A stretch of 64,000 bases of DNA, from NCBI RefSeq assembly GCF_029633865.1, contig NC_079217.1:60418993-60482992 (forward strand), written 5' to 3'. This DNA is from Lampris incognitus (Eukaryota; Chordata; Actinopteri; Lampriformes; Lampridae). Within the stretch, counting starts at the first letter, position 1, and the number at the start of each line of letters is the position of its first letter. Below, one piece after another: positions 54,849 to 64,000 of the stretch. Below the pieces are notes generated by a model. It was not told the origin of the DNA, did no database searches, and worked only from the letters and a program-made list of their open reading frames with translations. Position numbers and translations under genes: made by a program.

Positions 54849-56163
54849 TAACCGGTTATTTTCTTGCCCGGTGCGGGAATCGATACGGGGTGTACTGCAC
54901 CACAAGGCGACATCACTAACAGTACTCTCCCACTTGGCCAGATACAAAAGGGAAATTAAAACAAACATCATAAATCCCATAAATCACAGATGAAGTCTGA
55001 AGAGGTGAGTCCCGACACAAATCATGGCCGTTAATACCACGACTGTTAATTCCGAAGCTACTGTGTGCTTCAAACTTCCATTAATTGCCTGTGTGGCTCA
55101 ACATCCGTTAAAAAGGGGGGGTTGATTTTGGGGATTATCTTGATGAACAAAACGTGTTAATATCATAAGCTTTTGTTCGGTACGGAATTTATTTTCGTAA
55201 TTTATCCAAATTCATCATTTTAGGATTCACCTGACCTTTTCCCTTTTCCGGTTCCGGGTTAAAAAGGAGGCGGGAAGAAGAAACTCGCGTTATGGCGGTG
55301 AGTGTTAAATGGCCGCGCTACAGTAATCTGAACGCTCGCTCAGATCTTATTAGGAATCAAACGCGTTTGGTTGCAGTGACGTGTCTTCTTAATATGAACG
55401 TTAGGATGTGTAGGTTGGTTAGCCACGTGGCGTCGCGTTGTTAGCATGTAACGCTAGATCGGTTATTTTAAACGAGCGGCAGCGTCGCCGTCGTGTGACG
55501 GAGTATAAACCACGCTTTCCACCGAGCCACCACGCTCAATAACTGCTGCTGTTGTGCAGATATTAGTAACAGCTGACTGGTTTGGGGGCAGGACCTGTGG
55601 GGTAAAATGCTAAACCAAAAGCGCGGTGGGGAATCGATGTGGGCTTGGGAGCGAAGCGCGGTGTCGTCATGAATGTGGGCGGGGCTGGACAGACAGGACG
55701 TCCAGCTCCGCGTCCCGGCGGGCTGCAGCCGGTACTACTTGGCATCTGTCTGGCTTGGCCCGTTTTTTCGTTTTGTTTTAACGTTATAAACATACAGTCC
55801 AAAATATTCAGACGTTCAGTCGTTAAGTGAAACATACACCCTTATATAATTTACACTTATACGAGTGAACATGGGAAAAGACAGATAATCAAATTAAATA
55901 TGCAAAGTAAATGTTAACTACTAATAAGACACGTTAGCCCCTAGCTAACGGGTCTGACCCTTAAGCCGAGCGGTTAGTGGCGTCGCCTTGTGGTGCAGTA
56001 CACACCGTATCGAATCCCGCACCGGGCAAGAAAATAACCGGTTACGTAAACAAGTTAATTAGCTTAAAATGGCTTGGCCTGTTTTTACCTGCTGACCGGA
56101 CTCCTGGTTCAGACCAGCTCTTGCGTTTTCACCTCCTTGGTGGTGAACGTCGTCCTGCTTCAT
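52520..56163 (-). CDS. Unrecognised repetitive coiled-coil protein, 3 exons, 629 aa
   Basis: Exons 56089-56163 (starts MKQDDVHHQGG, ends GLNQESGQQ), 52973-54522 and 52520-52784 (ends LQRFFERLRRIVRR, TGA). Phases 0 and 2 agree; total 629 residues. Exon 2 start at 54522 is supported because its KQTNNKKRVAAV mirrors an internal FQTNKKMAAALV. Exon 2 is seven degenerate repeats of 50-90 residues, each opening MAAALxxAEEELNAALSAKE and running through ILLDxxxLLQQVEAVQRD and KALEEQVELLTDELS: long heptad-like, Glu/Ala/Leu-rich coiled coil. Exon 3 has acidic repeats (SSPDQNAQEAKVETPSPDEV) and then a very basic amphipathic end. No signal peptide, membrane span or catalytic motif is seen. The function is unknown; I do not recognise the family. 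Exon structure, open frame over 516 codons and promoter make it a likely real gene. Confidence 0.8.
54807..54846 (+). repeat. (AAT)n microsatellite
   Basis: About 13 units in intron 1 of the coiled-coil gene, abutting an S2 repeat. Confidence 0.95.
54847..54919 (-). repeat. Short LTR-like repeat (S2), partial
   Basis: Minus orientation, TGTAACCGGTTATTTTCTTG through the tRNA-like core, cut off after the A-box region. Confidence 0.65.
55292..55297 (+). other. Possible first coding exon (ATGGCG followed by gtgagt)
   Basis: ATGGCG at 55292-55297 is followed by a consensus donor gtgagt. It is preceded by pyrimidine-rich ccttttcccttttccgg (about 55234-55250), reminiscent of TOP promoters of translation genes. 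No second exon is found to the right, and the site lies in the intron of the minus-strand coiled-coil gene, so this may be chance. Confidence 0.2.
55298..55911. other. Intron 1 of the coiled-coil gene, unassigned
   Basis: GC- and CpG-rich between 55250 and 55480. No repeat recognised. Confidence 0.35.
55912..56045 (+). repeat. Short LTR-like repeat with tRNA-like core (S2), exact 5-bp duplication
   Basis: 134 bp, TGTTAACTACTAATAAG...AACCGGTTAC, flanked by gtaaa at 55907-55911 and 56046-56050. Looks like a solo LTR. It lies 43 bp from the splice donor of exon 1 of the coiled-coil gene. Confidence 0.8.
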
Positions 56164-56270
56164 CTTTCCTTTCGCACTTCTCTGTCTGCGACTCGGGAGT
56201 CTGACCTGTTCTGTCCACCGCGAATCACCAACTGACTCCGCCGCCGCTGCGCGGCCTTTTATAGCGTTCC
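56164..56270 (-). promoter_or_regulatory. TATA-box promoter and 5' UTR of the coiled-coil gene
   Basis: TATAAAAGG on the minus strand at 56255-56263, followed by a GC-rich leader of roughly 60-70 bp before the ATG at 56163. A start site about 30 bp past the TATA box (near 56228) is expected. Confidence 0.65.
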
Positions 56271-56459
56271 GAGGCACGGCGCCGGAAATGGAACGCAGCA
56301 TGATTGACAGATTCTTTCTTACACATTCTACAACGGTCGGTTTGTTGTTTGTTTTTAAAATGGCAAACACACCGCAGAATGAATTACAATTATTTCAGTA
56401 AAATTACTGGTACAGAAATATTAAATGTGTTCACTATACAAGCCTTAAAATTTACTTTG

Positions 56460-59400
56460 TGGCGGACACTAGGGGCTATGCCTCTCACCCAGCAGGGCTG
56501 TGAGCTGGGGGCGTGGTTTACGTTCCCGGGCTTGCTGGTGCAAGTTCCGAACAGTTTATTGATGGAAATCAGCAACCTACGATATTCTACTACAGCTTTG
56601 AGGAATCTGTGAGTAGCCTAACGACATCATCATGACCACGCTGGGTCGCATAGAAGAGTTTGATGAAGGCTCCAGCGGCAATGCCATTGAGGAGTATATT
56701 GAGAGACTGGAATGTTTTTTCCTGGCAAATGGAGTAGATGGGGAGGAGAAGACACGCGCTATTTTGCTTAGCGACTGTGGTGCTGCAACGTATTCTACAC
56801 TACGTTCGGTGGTCGCTCCCGTCCTTCCTACGGCCGTCACCTATGAAAACTTAGTATCGGCCTTGAAGCGCCACTACAGTCCTCCTCCGTCACAAATTGT
56901 TCAGCGTTTTCAGTTTCACAATTGCAAACAAAAGCAAGGCCAAGGAATCTCCAGCTACATTGCTGAACTCCGTAAACTCTCAGTGCATTGCGCTGTTGGT
57001 GACCAACTGGAAGCCATGCTGCGTGACAGAATTGTCTGTGGGGTGCTAGATGAAGCGCTGCAGCACCGCCTGCTGGCTGAAAAGGAACTCACATTCAAAG
57101 CAGCAGAGGAGAAAGCCCTTGCAGCGGAAACAGCCACGTTAAATGCGCGAATACTACAACCAAACCAGCTGGGACCACCACAGTCAGCAGAAGTTCATCA
57201 GACTGCACAAAGTCAAACCGTTTTGAAAGTGAAACAAACAGTAGCAGAAGGTGGTGCAAAGCCATGTTTTCGTTGTGGAGGCACACACAACCAACAACAT
57301 TGCAAATTTACCTCTGCTGTATGCCACTATTGCAAAAAAGGGGGCACATTTCTCGTGTTTGTTTTAAAAAGAGCAGGGATGTTGCATCAGCAGATTCTTC
57401 TGACACAGTTCCTCAATCTGAACAACACACACACACTGTTAGGCAACGAGTGCTCACGTAAAAAAGCCATATCAAGCCACTGTGATCCTGAATAACAAAA
57501 CACATGTAATGGAGGTGGACTCTGGAGCCGCATGCTACTTGATCAGTGAGGGCAGTTACAACACCTTGTGGCCTGACCAGCCGCCTTTACTGCACAAGGA
57601 CAGTAGTGTGCTTAGACAATGGTCACAAGCAGAACTACAAGTTAATGGGAAGACTTTTGTGGATGTGCAGTATCAAGGCAATCACAAGACCTTACCACTG
57701 ATTATTGTTCGAGGTCAGGGGACAAGTCTACTGGGCAGGGACTGGTTTGAGGCACTGGGCCTTTCTGTAATGGGGGTGTGCCAAGTATGCTTACAATCCG
57801 TGGAGTCCATCTTAACGGAATATGCAGAAGTCTTCCAGGACCTCAGGGCTTCACGAACCCCTCCAATTGCTATTGATATTGATACGACAGCATCACCCAA
57901 GTTTTTTAAAGCACGTTTGGTGCCCTTTGCCCTTCGGCCAAAGCTAGATGAGGAGCTTGACAAGCTAGTAGCTCAGGCTATTTTTGAACCCGTGAGACAC
58001 TCAAGGTGGGCCACACCCATCGTACCAATAGTTAAAAAGGATGGCAGCTTAAGAATTTGCGGTGACTATCGCTGCACTGTGAATACAGTTGTGAAACCTG
58101 ATGTATACCCCATTCCTACGGTGGGTGAACTGTTTTCCAGACTGGCAGGGGGGGTGCTTTTCAGTAAATTGGACCTCAAACAAGCTTACCAGCAGCTGGT
58201 GCTGGACGATGAGGCTGCAGAGCTTCCCACTATAAACACCCATTGGGGGCTGTTTCGGGCCCGCCACCTGCAGTTTGGAGTATCGACAGCTGAGTCCATA
58301 TTTCAGCGTTTCATGGATACACTTCTCGCCGGTATACCAGCCATGCAACCGTACCTGGGTGATGTCTTAATAGCGGGAAAGACTGTTGGCCAGCACAGTG
58401 ACCGTCTTCGTGCAGTGCTGGAATGATTTGCAGAAGCAGGATTGCGGCTACAGAAGGAGAAGAGTGTGTTTGCTGCTGACCAAGTTGAATTTTTAGGTTT
58501 TCGTGTGGACAAGGATGGCGTGCGGCCGACTATGGAGAAAGTTGAGGCTATTCAGAAGGCGCCTTCACCCCGGAACAAAACGGAGCTTCAGTCATTCCTA
58601 GGACTGCTCAATTTTTACAGCTGTTTTTTGCCAAACAAGGCTACCATCTTAGAACCGCTGCACCGCCTCCTGCATCAGTCTGAAAAAGCTTACACTGCTG
58701 CAAAACAACTGCTTCAGGCTGATGGCGTGTGACGAAACAAAGCCATTAGCCGTTGTTTGTGACGCTTCGCCTTATGGCTTGGGGGCACTGCTCTTCCATA
58801 TGGAGTCCGATAGCCGGGAGGCTCCCATCATCTTTGCCTCGAAGACACTATCCTCCACTGAAAGAAATTATGCCCAAATAGATAAGGAGGCATTGGTGGT
58901 CATTTTTTCAGTCAAAGAATTTCATCAGTACCTTGCTGGTCGCCACTTTGTGGTTTTTACTGACCACAAACCTCTTTTGGGCCTGCTACACCACTCTAAG
59001 CCCATGCCACCTGTCCTGTCCCCACGCATGCTACGCTGGAGTGTTCTTCTTGGGGCCTACGATTACGAATTGTGCTACCGCCCTGGCAAACAGCTAGCAA
59101 ATGCTGATGCCCTCAGTCGCTTACCACTGCCCACTGGTATGCATGATACCCCTCCACCCATGGAGGTGCTCTTACTGGAAATGGCGCCTGAAGCCCCACT
59201 GAATGCAAAACACATTGCCGCCCTTACTCGGAAGGATCCAGTTCTGTCCCGGGTGCTGCGCTGGGTCCTGCATGGCTGGCCAGTGGATACACCTGACAGC
59301 CGTTTCAAGCCGTTTTTCACCCGATGCCATGAACTGTCCACACACAAGGACTGCCTATTATGGGGGAGTCGTGTAGTTATTCCCAACCTGGCGAGGGAGG

Positions 59401-60725
59401 AGGTACTAGCCATGCTGCATGATGCACACCCAGGCATTGTGCATATGAAGGGCCTGGGGAGGAGTTATGCCTGGTGGCCAGGTATGGATTTAGCAATAGA
59501 ACAGACAGTAAAATCCTGTGAAACCTGCCAGAGAACTCGTCATGTACCACCAACAGCACAGCTGCACCCTTGGGAGTGGACAACTAAGAAATGGTCCCGA
59601 TTACACATTGACTTTGCTGGTCCATTCCAGGGGAAGACATTTCTCATAATTGTGGACTCGCACTCTAAGTGGTTAGAGGTTGCCACGGTGAGTTCAATGT
59701 CCTCCTCTGCAGTGATCAGCACACTGAGGCTCCTCTTTGCAACTCACGGGTTGCCAGATGTCATTGTTTCTGACAACGGTACGGCCTTCACATCAGAAGA
59801 ATTCAAAGAGTTTGCCAGACGGAATGGCATCAGAGCAGTGACTACAGCCCCTTACCATCCTCGTTCAAATGGCCAAGCAGAACGTATGGTCCAGACAACC
59901 AAGGAGGCCCTGTCTAGGATCACTATCGGTGACTAGCAGACACGCCTGGCTAGGTTTCTGCTGTCACAGCATGTGACTCCCAATTCAGCAACAGGAAAGA
60001 GCCCTGCCGAGCTTCTCATGAACCGGAGTCTGCATGGTCTTTGATCGCTTTCATCCTGACTATGAAAATGAGATGCACCTCAAGCAGGAGGTGAGTGCAG
60101 AAAAGCTGCAAGGCCCAAACAGATGTTTTAGGCCACAGGACACCTATGTACATGAGGAACTACACTCTGGGACACAAATGGGTCCCTGGTGTGATAGCCG
60201 ATCCTACTGGCCCAGTTTCATATAGAGTGCAGACTCCTGATGGGCAAATGCATCGATGCCACGTGGATCAGCTGCATGGTAGAGCGACTGCACGCACGGA
60301 TGTGGTCGCTGGAGAATCCATTGTTCCTGGTGAGCAGTCACCTGAAGATGGGCCGCTCGAGTCTACCTCATCTGAAATGCCACGACCAGAGACCAGCAGG
60401 TCTGTTGAGGTCCTGTGTCTATTCCTGTGCCCACTACCCCTCTTACAGCGTCCAGCAAGAGACCGGCACCCTCCACACCACTTGGCAGATTTTTTGACTG
60501 GGGGAAAGGGGTGTAATGTATTGGGACTTATGTTAATGCGCATGCTCTCTGGTTAGTCTATGATGGGGGGCTCTCGCGGGGCGAGACTAGGAAGTAATGT
60601 TAAGTGTGAGCCGAACTGGAGGGAACGCAGATGTAGCCTGATGGCTGAGTATCCTAACTTTGCTAAGGTCTAAGTAAAGAGTTCGTATACAACCAATGTC
60701 TCTCGTCTCTAAGTCGAATCCTACA
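56460..60725 (+). mobile_element. Ty3/gypsy LTR retrotransposon, broken, 5' LTR not found
   Basis: Plus-strand parts in order: gag from 56632 with a zinc-knuckle region near 57270-57340, aspartic protease region near 57500-57560, reverse transcriptase 57900-58420, RNase H near 58740-58980 (CDASPYGLGA), integrase with zinc site and D,D-E core 59430-59920. Then comes a polypurine tract and a 3' LTR. About four or five interruptions break the frame, so it is a fossil, though still easily read. Leader sequence from about 56460 does not match the 3' LTR, so the 5' LTR appears missing. The gag is of the same general type as the young gypsy in slc35f2. Confidence 0.9.
60512..60725 (+). repeat. 3' LTR of the broken gypsy element
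   Basis: 214 bp, TGTAATGTATTGGG...AATCCTACA, preceded by the purine tract gggggaaaggggtg. Confidence 0.7.
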
Positions 60726-60792
60726 AATTTCATTTTAAAACTATTTTATAGCAGAAAAGTAGCGAAACTCAATTGATTTACATGACAGTCGG

Positions 60793-61020
60793 CCAAGTCA
60801 ATTGTATTTGTATAGCCCAGTATCACAAATTACAAAATTTCCTCGGTGAACTTTACAGCAACACATCATCCTGTCCTTAGACCCTCACATCGGATAAGGA
60901 ACAGCTCCCTAAAAAAAAAAAAAAACCTTTAACAGGGAGAAAAATATGAGGAAACATTAGGAAGAGCAACAGAGGAGGGATAAACACAATTTACAGAATA
61001 CAGCGTTGAAAGAGGATAAC
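60793..61020 (+). repeat. Common teleost interspersed repeat, second copy
   Basis: Matches 51738-51990 (tatagcccagtatcacaaat, gtccttagaccctcacatcg, aacagggagaaa) with a longer A-run at about 60914-60927. Confidence 0.7.
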
Positions 61021-61182
61021 AGAATTATAATGGAATTATGAGATAATATGAAGAATAGGATGAGGAGGATGCCAAGCAGTGCCCAGATGCCACCGGAACA
61101 GCCCAGGACCTGAGCCATGCGACCACCATCACCATGGAGACCTGACAGGAGGACAGACTGCACACGCACACAAAGGAGAGTC

Positions 61183-61594
61183 GGTAACACTTTCTATGAC
61201 GCTTGCATCTATAATACTCTATAAGCATCTATAACGCCCTATAAGTGTATCTATAAGTCATTGTAAGATTCATTATAACCATGTATACGCCCCCACAACA
61301 CCTCATAACCACCTTTATGATACACTATATCAATTTAAAATGGATTTATGCGTTATAAATATGTCATCATTAGCCTGTTTATCTGTCAAATGTCATAATG
61401 CATCATAGCCAACTTGTTTTGCTGAAGTTTTGTAGAGATGCATAATGAGACTTCAGTGCTATTTCACAGTCGTCAGCCCTAGCTGTTAGTCATTGTAATA
61501 CACATTATAGGAAAGTATGGGCGTTATAGATGCTTATAGGGCATTATAGATGCTTCTGGGCCTTATAGGTGCAAGCTTCATAGAAAGTGTTACC
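61183..61594. mobile_element. MITE with about 75-bp inverted ends and near-perfect 8-bp duplication
   Basis: Ends ggtaacactttctatgacgc and its inverse tagaaagtgttacc. Inverted similarity continues through ctataagcatctataacgcc. Flanks ggagagtc (61175-61182) and ggagactc (61595-61602) agree at seven of eight bases. 412 bp, non-coding. Confidence 0.8.
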
Positions 61595-61602
61595 GGAGAC
61601 TC

Positions 61603-62030
61603 ACATGACACCATTCACATACAGAAAAATATAAAGGAGAAGGCATCATTCAGAGAGAGAGAAAAGATGTGAGAGAAGAGAACAGTTTGCAGTTGTCAAT
61701 AATCTATACTCTATAATCTGGTCGGCAGAGCAGTGCTTGGTAAATTCATTGAGACAGAAACCGATCTGCCATTCAGTACAGGTTGTGGAGTTTAATTTGG
61801 TAGATGGTATTCATCTGTTGTCTGCACGTCGTTTGTTTCCTTGGCCTGTATATTTGAACGCCTTCGGTCCTCCTTGCCCGCTATGTCCTGTTGTCAATTC
61901 TGCCTTGGTGTTTACATGATTCGTTTTTGTATGAGAGTTTTATTATACTGGCTGCAAACTAATTTTCCTGTCAGGGACAATAAAGCCACTTTGACTTTGA
62001 CTTAAACCTCTGAGCCACCACTGCAGCACA
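61603..62030. other. Intergenic; LINE-like 3' end string at right
   Basis: gggacaataaagccactttg at about 61975-61994 looks like a retroposon 3' end; family not identified. Confidence 0.35.
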
Positions 62031-62875
62031 GAGCTCAATCTGAGACAGCTGAGCCATAAGTGCTGTAGAGTTTCTTCATCATTACAGAAAAAAACAGTGA
62101 CTCCTTGCTCAGGGATCTACGTATATGTGCCACATGCCTGTTCATAGTCACATCCCCATGTACCACCTCCACTGCAGAGCTGCAGTGTGTTTCTTTATGG
62201 GGGTTTTGTACAGGTAATTCCATCTGCCTTTGGGAGATGAACCTGGTGTCAATACACTCAGCCACCTCGCCTCCTGTACACTGGCTAGTTATGTTCTGTT
62301 GAGAATCTTTACAGTGACTGCATACAAGGCCTGCCTTGATGTTCTTGAGAAGTCCTGTAGATCTGGTGTTTTAAAAGACAGAAGGGGTCCGTTTTCTTCC
62401 TCCTGCTCTTCCACTGCAGCATGGATCCATAAAGATTGAAAAACAGACCGCATAACTGACTGATCCTCTCCACGTCCTGCTCCCAATGCCTCTCTGAAGA
62501 AATCAGGAAGTGCACTGATCACTTCCTCCAACAACATCTCCATTAGACAAAAATATTTAAAACCAGTCTCTTGGCTCAAAATGGCAGCCGTTTTCCACAC
62601 GCTATCTTAGTAAATCCAGCTCTTGTGAGGGATCGCCGTACACTGACGGAGCTGAGAATCCTGCAGTGTATCAGTGTGTTACAGAACAGAGATTCATCTG
62701 CTACACTGCCATAGATCTGGGAGCAATCTCTCTTCTTGTTTTAGACTGTTCCCCAAAGCTCGGAGGACAGCCTGATAGAAAGGTGTCGTAGTGAACTCCA
62801 TGCCAGCTAGTTCCAGAAGGTGCAAGTGCTTGTCATAATTCAGGGTCACAATCCTACAAAGCAACACAAATGCAG
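62031..62875 (-). mobile_element. LINE ORF2 C-terminal fragment, Tx1/L1-like
   Basis: Minus-strand peptide pieces LLELAGMEFTTTPFYQAVLR, TGFKYFCLMEMLLEEVISAL, SSAVEVVHGDVTMNRHVAHI and MMKKLYST resemble the post-reverse-transcriptase part of Tx1/L1-type LINEs. Several stops and frameshifts. Truncated by a SINE at the right. Confidence 0.6.
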
Positions 62876-62877
62876 TT

Positions 62878-63300
62878 TCACTTCAAAGCAGGTTTTTTTC
62901 CCCCCATTTGTATCCAGCCAATTACCCCACTCCTCTGAGCCATCCTGGTCGCTGCTCCACCCCCTCTGCCGATCAGGGGAGGGCTGCAGACTACCACATG
63001 CCTCCTCCGATACATGTGGAGTCGCCAGCCGCTTCTTTTCACCCGATAGTGAGGAGTTTCGCCAGGGGTACGTAGTACATGGGAGGATCACGCTATTCCC
63101 CCCAGCCCCCCCCCCCCAGACAGGTGCCCCGACCGACCAGAGGAGGCACTAGTGCAGTGACCAGGACACATACCCACATCTGGCTTCGCACCTGCAGATG
63201 CAGCCAATTGTGTCTGCAGGGACACCCGAACAAGCCAAAGGTGACACGGGGATTCGAACCGGTTGGTAGGCAAAGGAATAGACTGCGATGCTACCTGGTT
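62878..63300 (-). repeat. Family 1 tRNA-derived SINE, reverse orientation
   Basis: Reverse complement of 424-873. The B box appears as gggattcgaacc at 63249-63260, the body strings accctctgccgatcaggg and ccgcttcttttcacc are present, and the head ends near 63300. Confidence 0.88.
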
Positions 63301-64000
63301 ATCCCCAAAACTGTTGTTTATGATATATAATAGTCACTGCACACGTTGAAGGTGAAAAGCTGTGATACGACTGCAATGGTCAATCAGGCCCTGGCCACCT
63401 TCTTTTTTTATGAACATATTTTATTTGCATTTTAGGAAAACAAACTTTGTAGGAAAATATAAAGCAATGCATTAACATAAATTGTTAATGGCTTCCTCTA
63501 CCCCCCCCCCCCCACCACCACCACTTAGTCCTTTGAGCTCCTTATCTTAGGTCAAGGAAATATGACAATAATAACAAAAATATATTACTGTTAAGAATAA
63601 CAATAATGATAATAATAATTGAGGTATGTTAGTGTAAAACAAAGAGAACGAGAAAAAATGTATATAAAGACACATACAAGCATAAATGAGAGCAAAGTGT
63701 ACTGCGTATATGTATGGGCCATTACGGTGCATAATCAGTTGTTGGGAGTTTGAAGATTTTCAGTGTGCTACCAAACTGTAGGATTTAGCTGTTCCATTGT
63801 ATTAATCGTCTCATCTGGGTAGTCATTCTGGGGAAAGGGAGGTCAGACTCTTAACAGAAGAGGTCAGAGGCTGCCAATTTATCTGTCGAACCTGGTATGG
63901 AGAATTTGATCTTTTCCAACTCCACAACAGACATGGTATCACACAGCCAAGAAGTGGTAGGTGGGGGTAACAGTTTCTTCCATAGTAAAAGTGTTCGCCG
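63301..64000. other. Right end, unassigned
   Basis: May hold more decayed LINE sequence. A C-run (63502-63513) is the only clear simple repeat. Confidence 0.35.

Noticed and set aside
55292-55297. First exon of a ribosomal protein gene such as rpl11
   Set aside because: ATGGCG plus donor and a pyrimidine tract are suggestive, but no further exon exists to the right in the window.

Overview
This is a teleost fish genomic window. Three conserved vertebrate genes can be read exon by exon with consistent splice phases: cul5 (minus, N-terminal exons only), slc35f2 (plus, all 8 coding exons, 423 codons) and rhbdd1 (minus, 7 coding exons). A fourth, unrecognised gene (minus, 3 exons, 629 codons) encodes a repetitive coiled-coil protein. 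Spliceosomal introns, fish-type tRNA-headed SINEs, L2/RTE/Tx1-like LINEs, Tc1, hAT and Helitron elements, Ty3/gypsy retrotransposons and many microsatellites all point to a ray-finned fish. The cul5/slc35f2 neighbourhood matches the human 11q22 block in relative orientation.

Layout. 1-6213: 5' part of cul5, reading leftward out of the window, with a CpG-rich promoter holding a TCTCGCGAGA motif 28 bp upstream of the ATG. 6214-10257: about 4 kb between the head-to-head cul5 and slc35f2 starts, filled with MITEs, a LINE end and microsatellites; no rab39a is seen there although it lies between these genes in human. 10258-37940: slc35f2. Its 13.4-kb intron 1 is a stack of transposable elements: a gag-only gypsy remnant, an L2 LINE, an old gypsy element on the minus strand, and inside that a young, whole-looking gypsy element with identical LTRs. 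Later introns hold a Tc1 fold-back element, L2 and RTE LINE pieces, a Helitron, a hAT transposase piece and SINEs. 37941-42679: the convergent 3' flanks of slc35f2 and rhbdd1, with a MITE carrying telomere-like repeats and a LINE split by a hAT-type MITE. 42680-47164: rhbdd1, whose exon 7 has an in-frame stop inside the ubiquitin-interacting motif although the downstream exon is still well conserved. 47165-52500: Helitrons, a short LTR-like repeat and local duplications. 52520-56163: the coiled-coil gene with a TATA promoter. 56460-60725: a broken gypsy element. 60726-64000: MITE, Tx1-like LINE and SINE sequence.

The host genes have no evident shared pathway: CUL5 is a ubiquitin-ligase scaffold, SLC35F2 a membrane solute transporter, and RHBDD1/RHBDL4 an ER rhomboid protease working with ubiquitin and p97/VCP. 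The most unusual items are the rhbdd1 stop codon, the two families of about 130-160 bp LTR-like repeats that carry a tRNA-like (A box/B box) core, the repetitive coiled-coil gene, the fold-back Tc1 element and the trio of Helitrons with different inner sequence.
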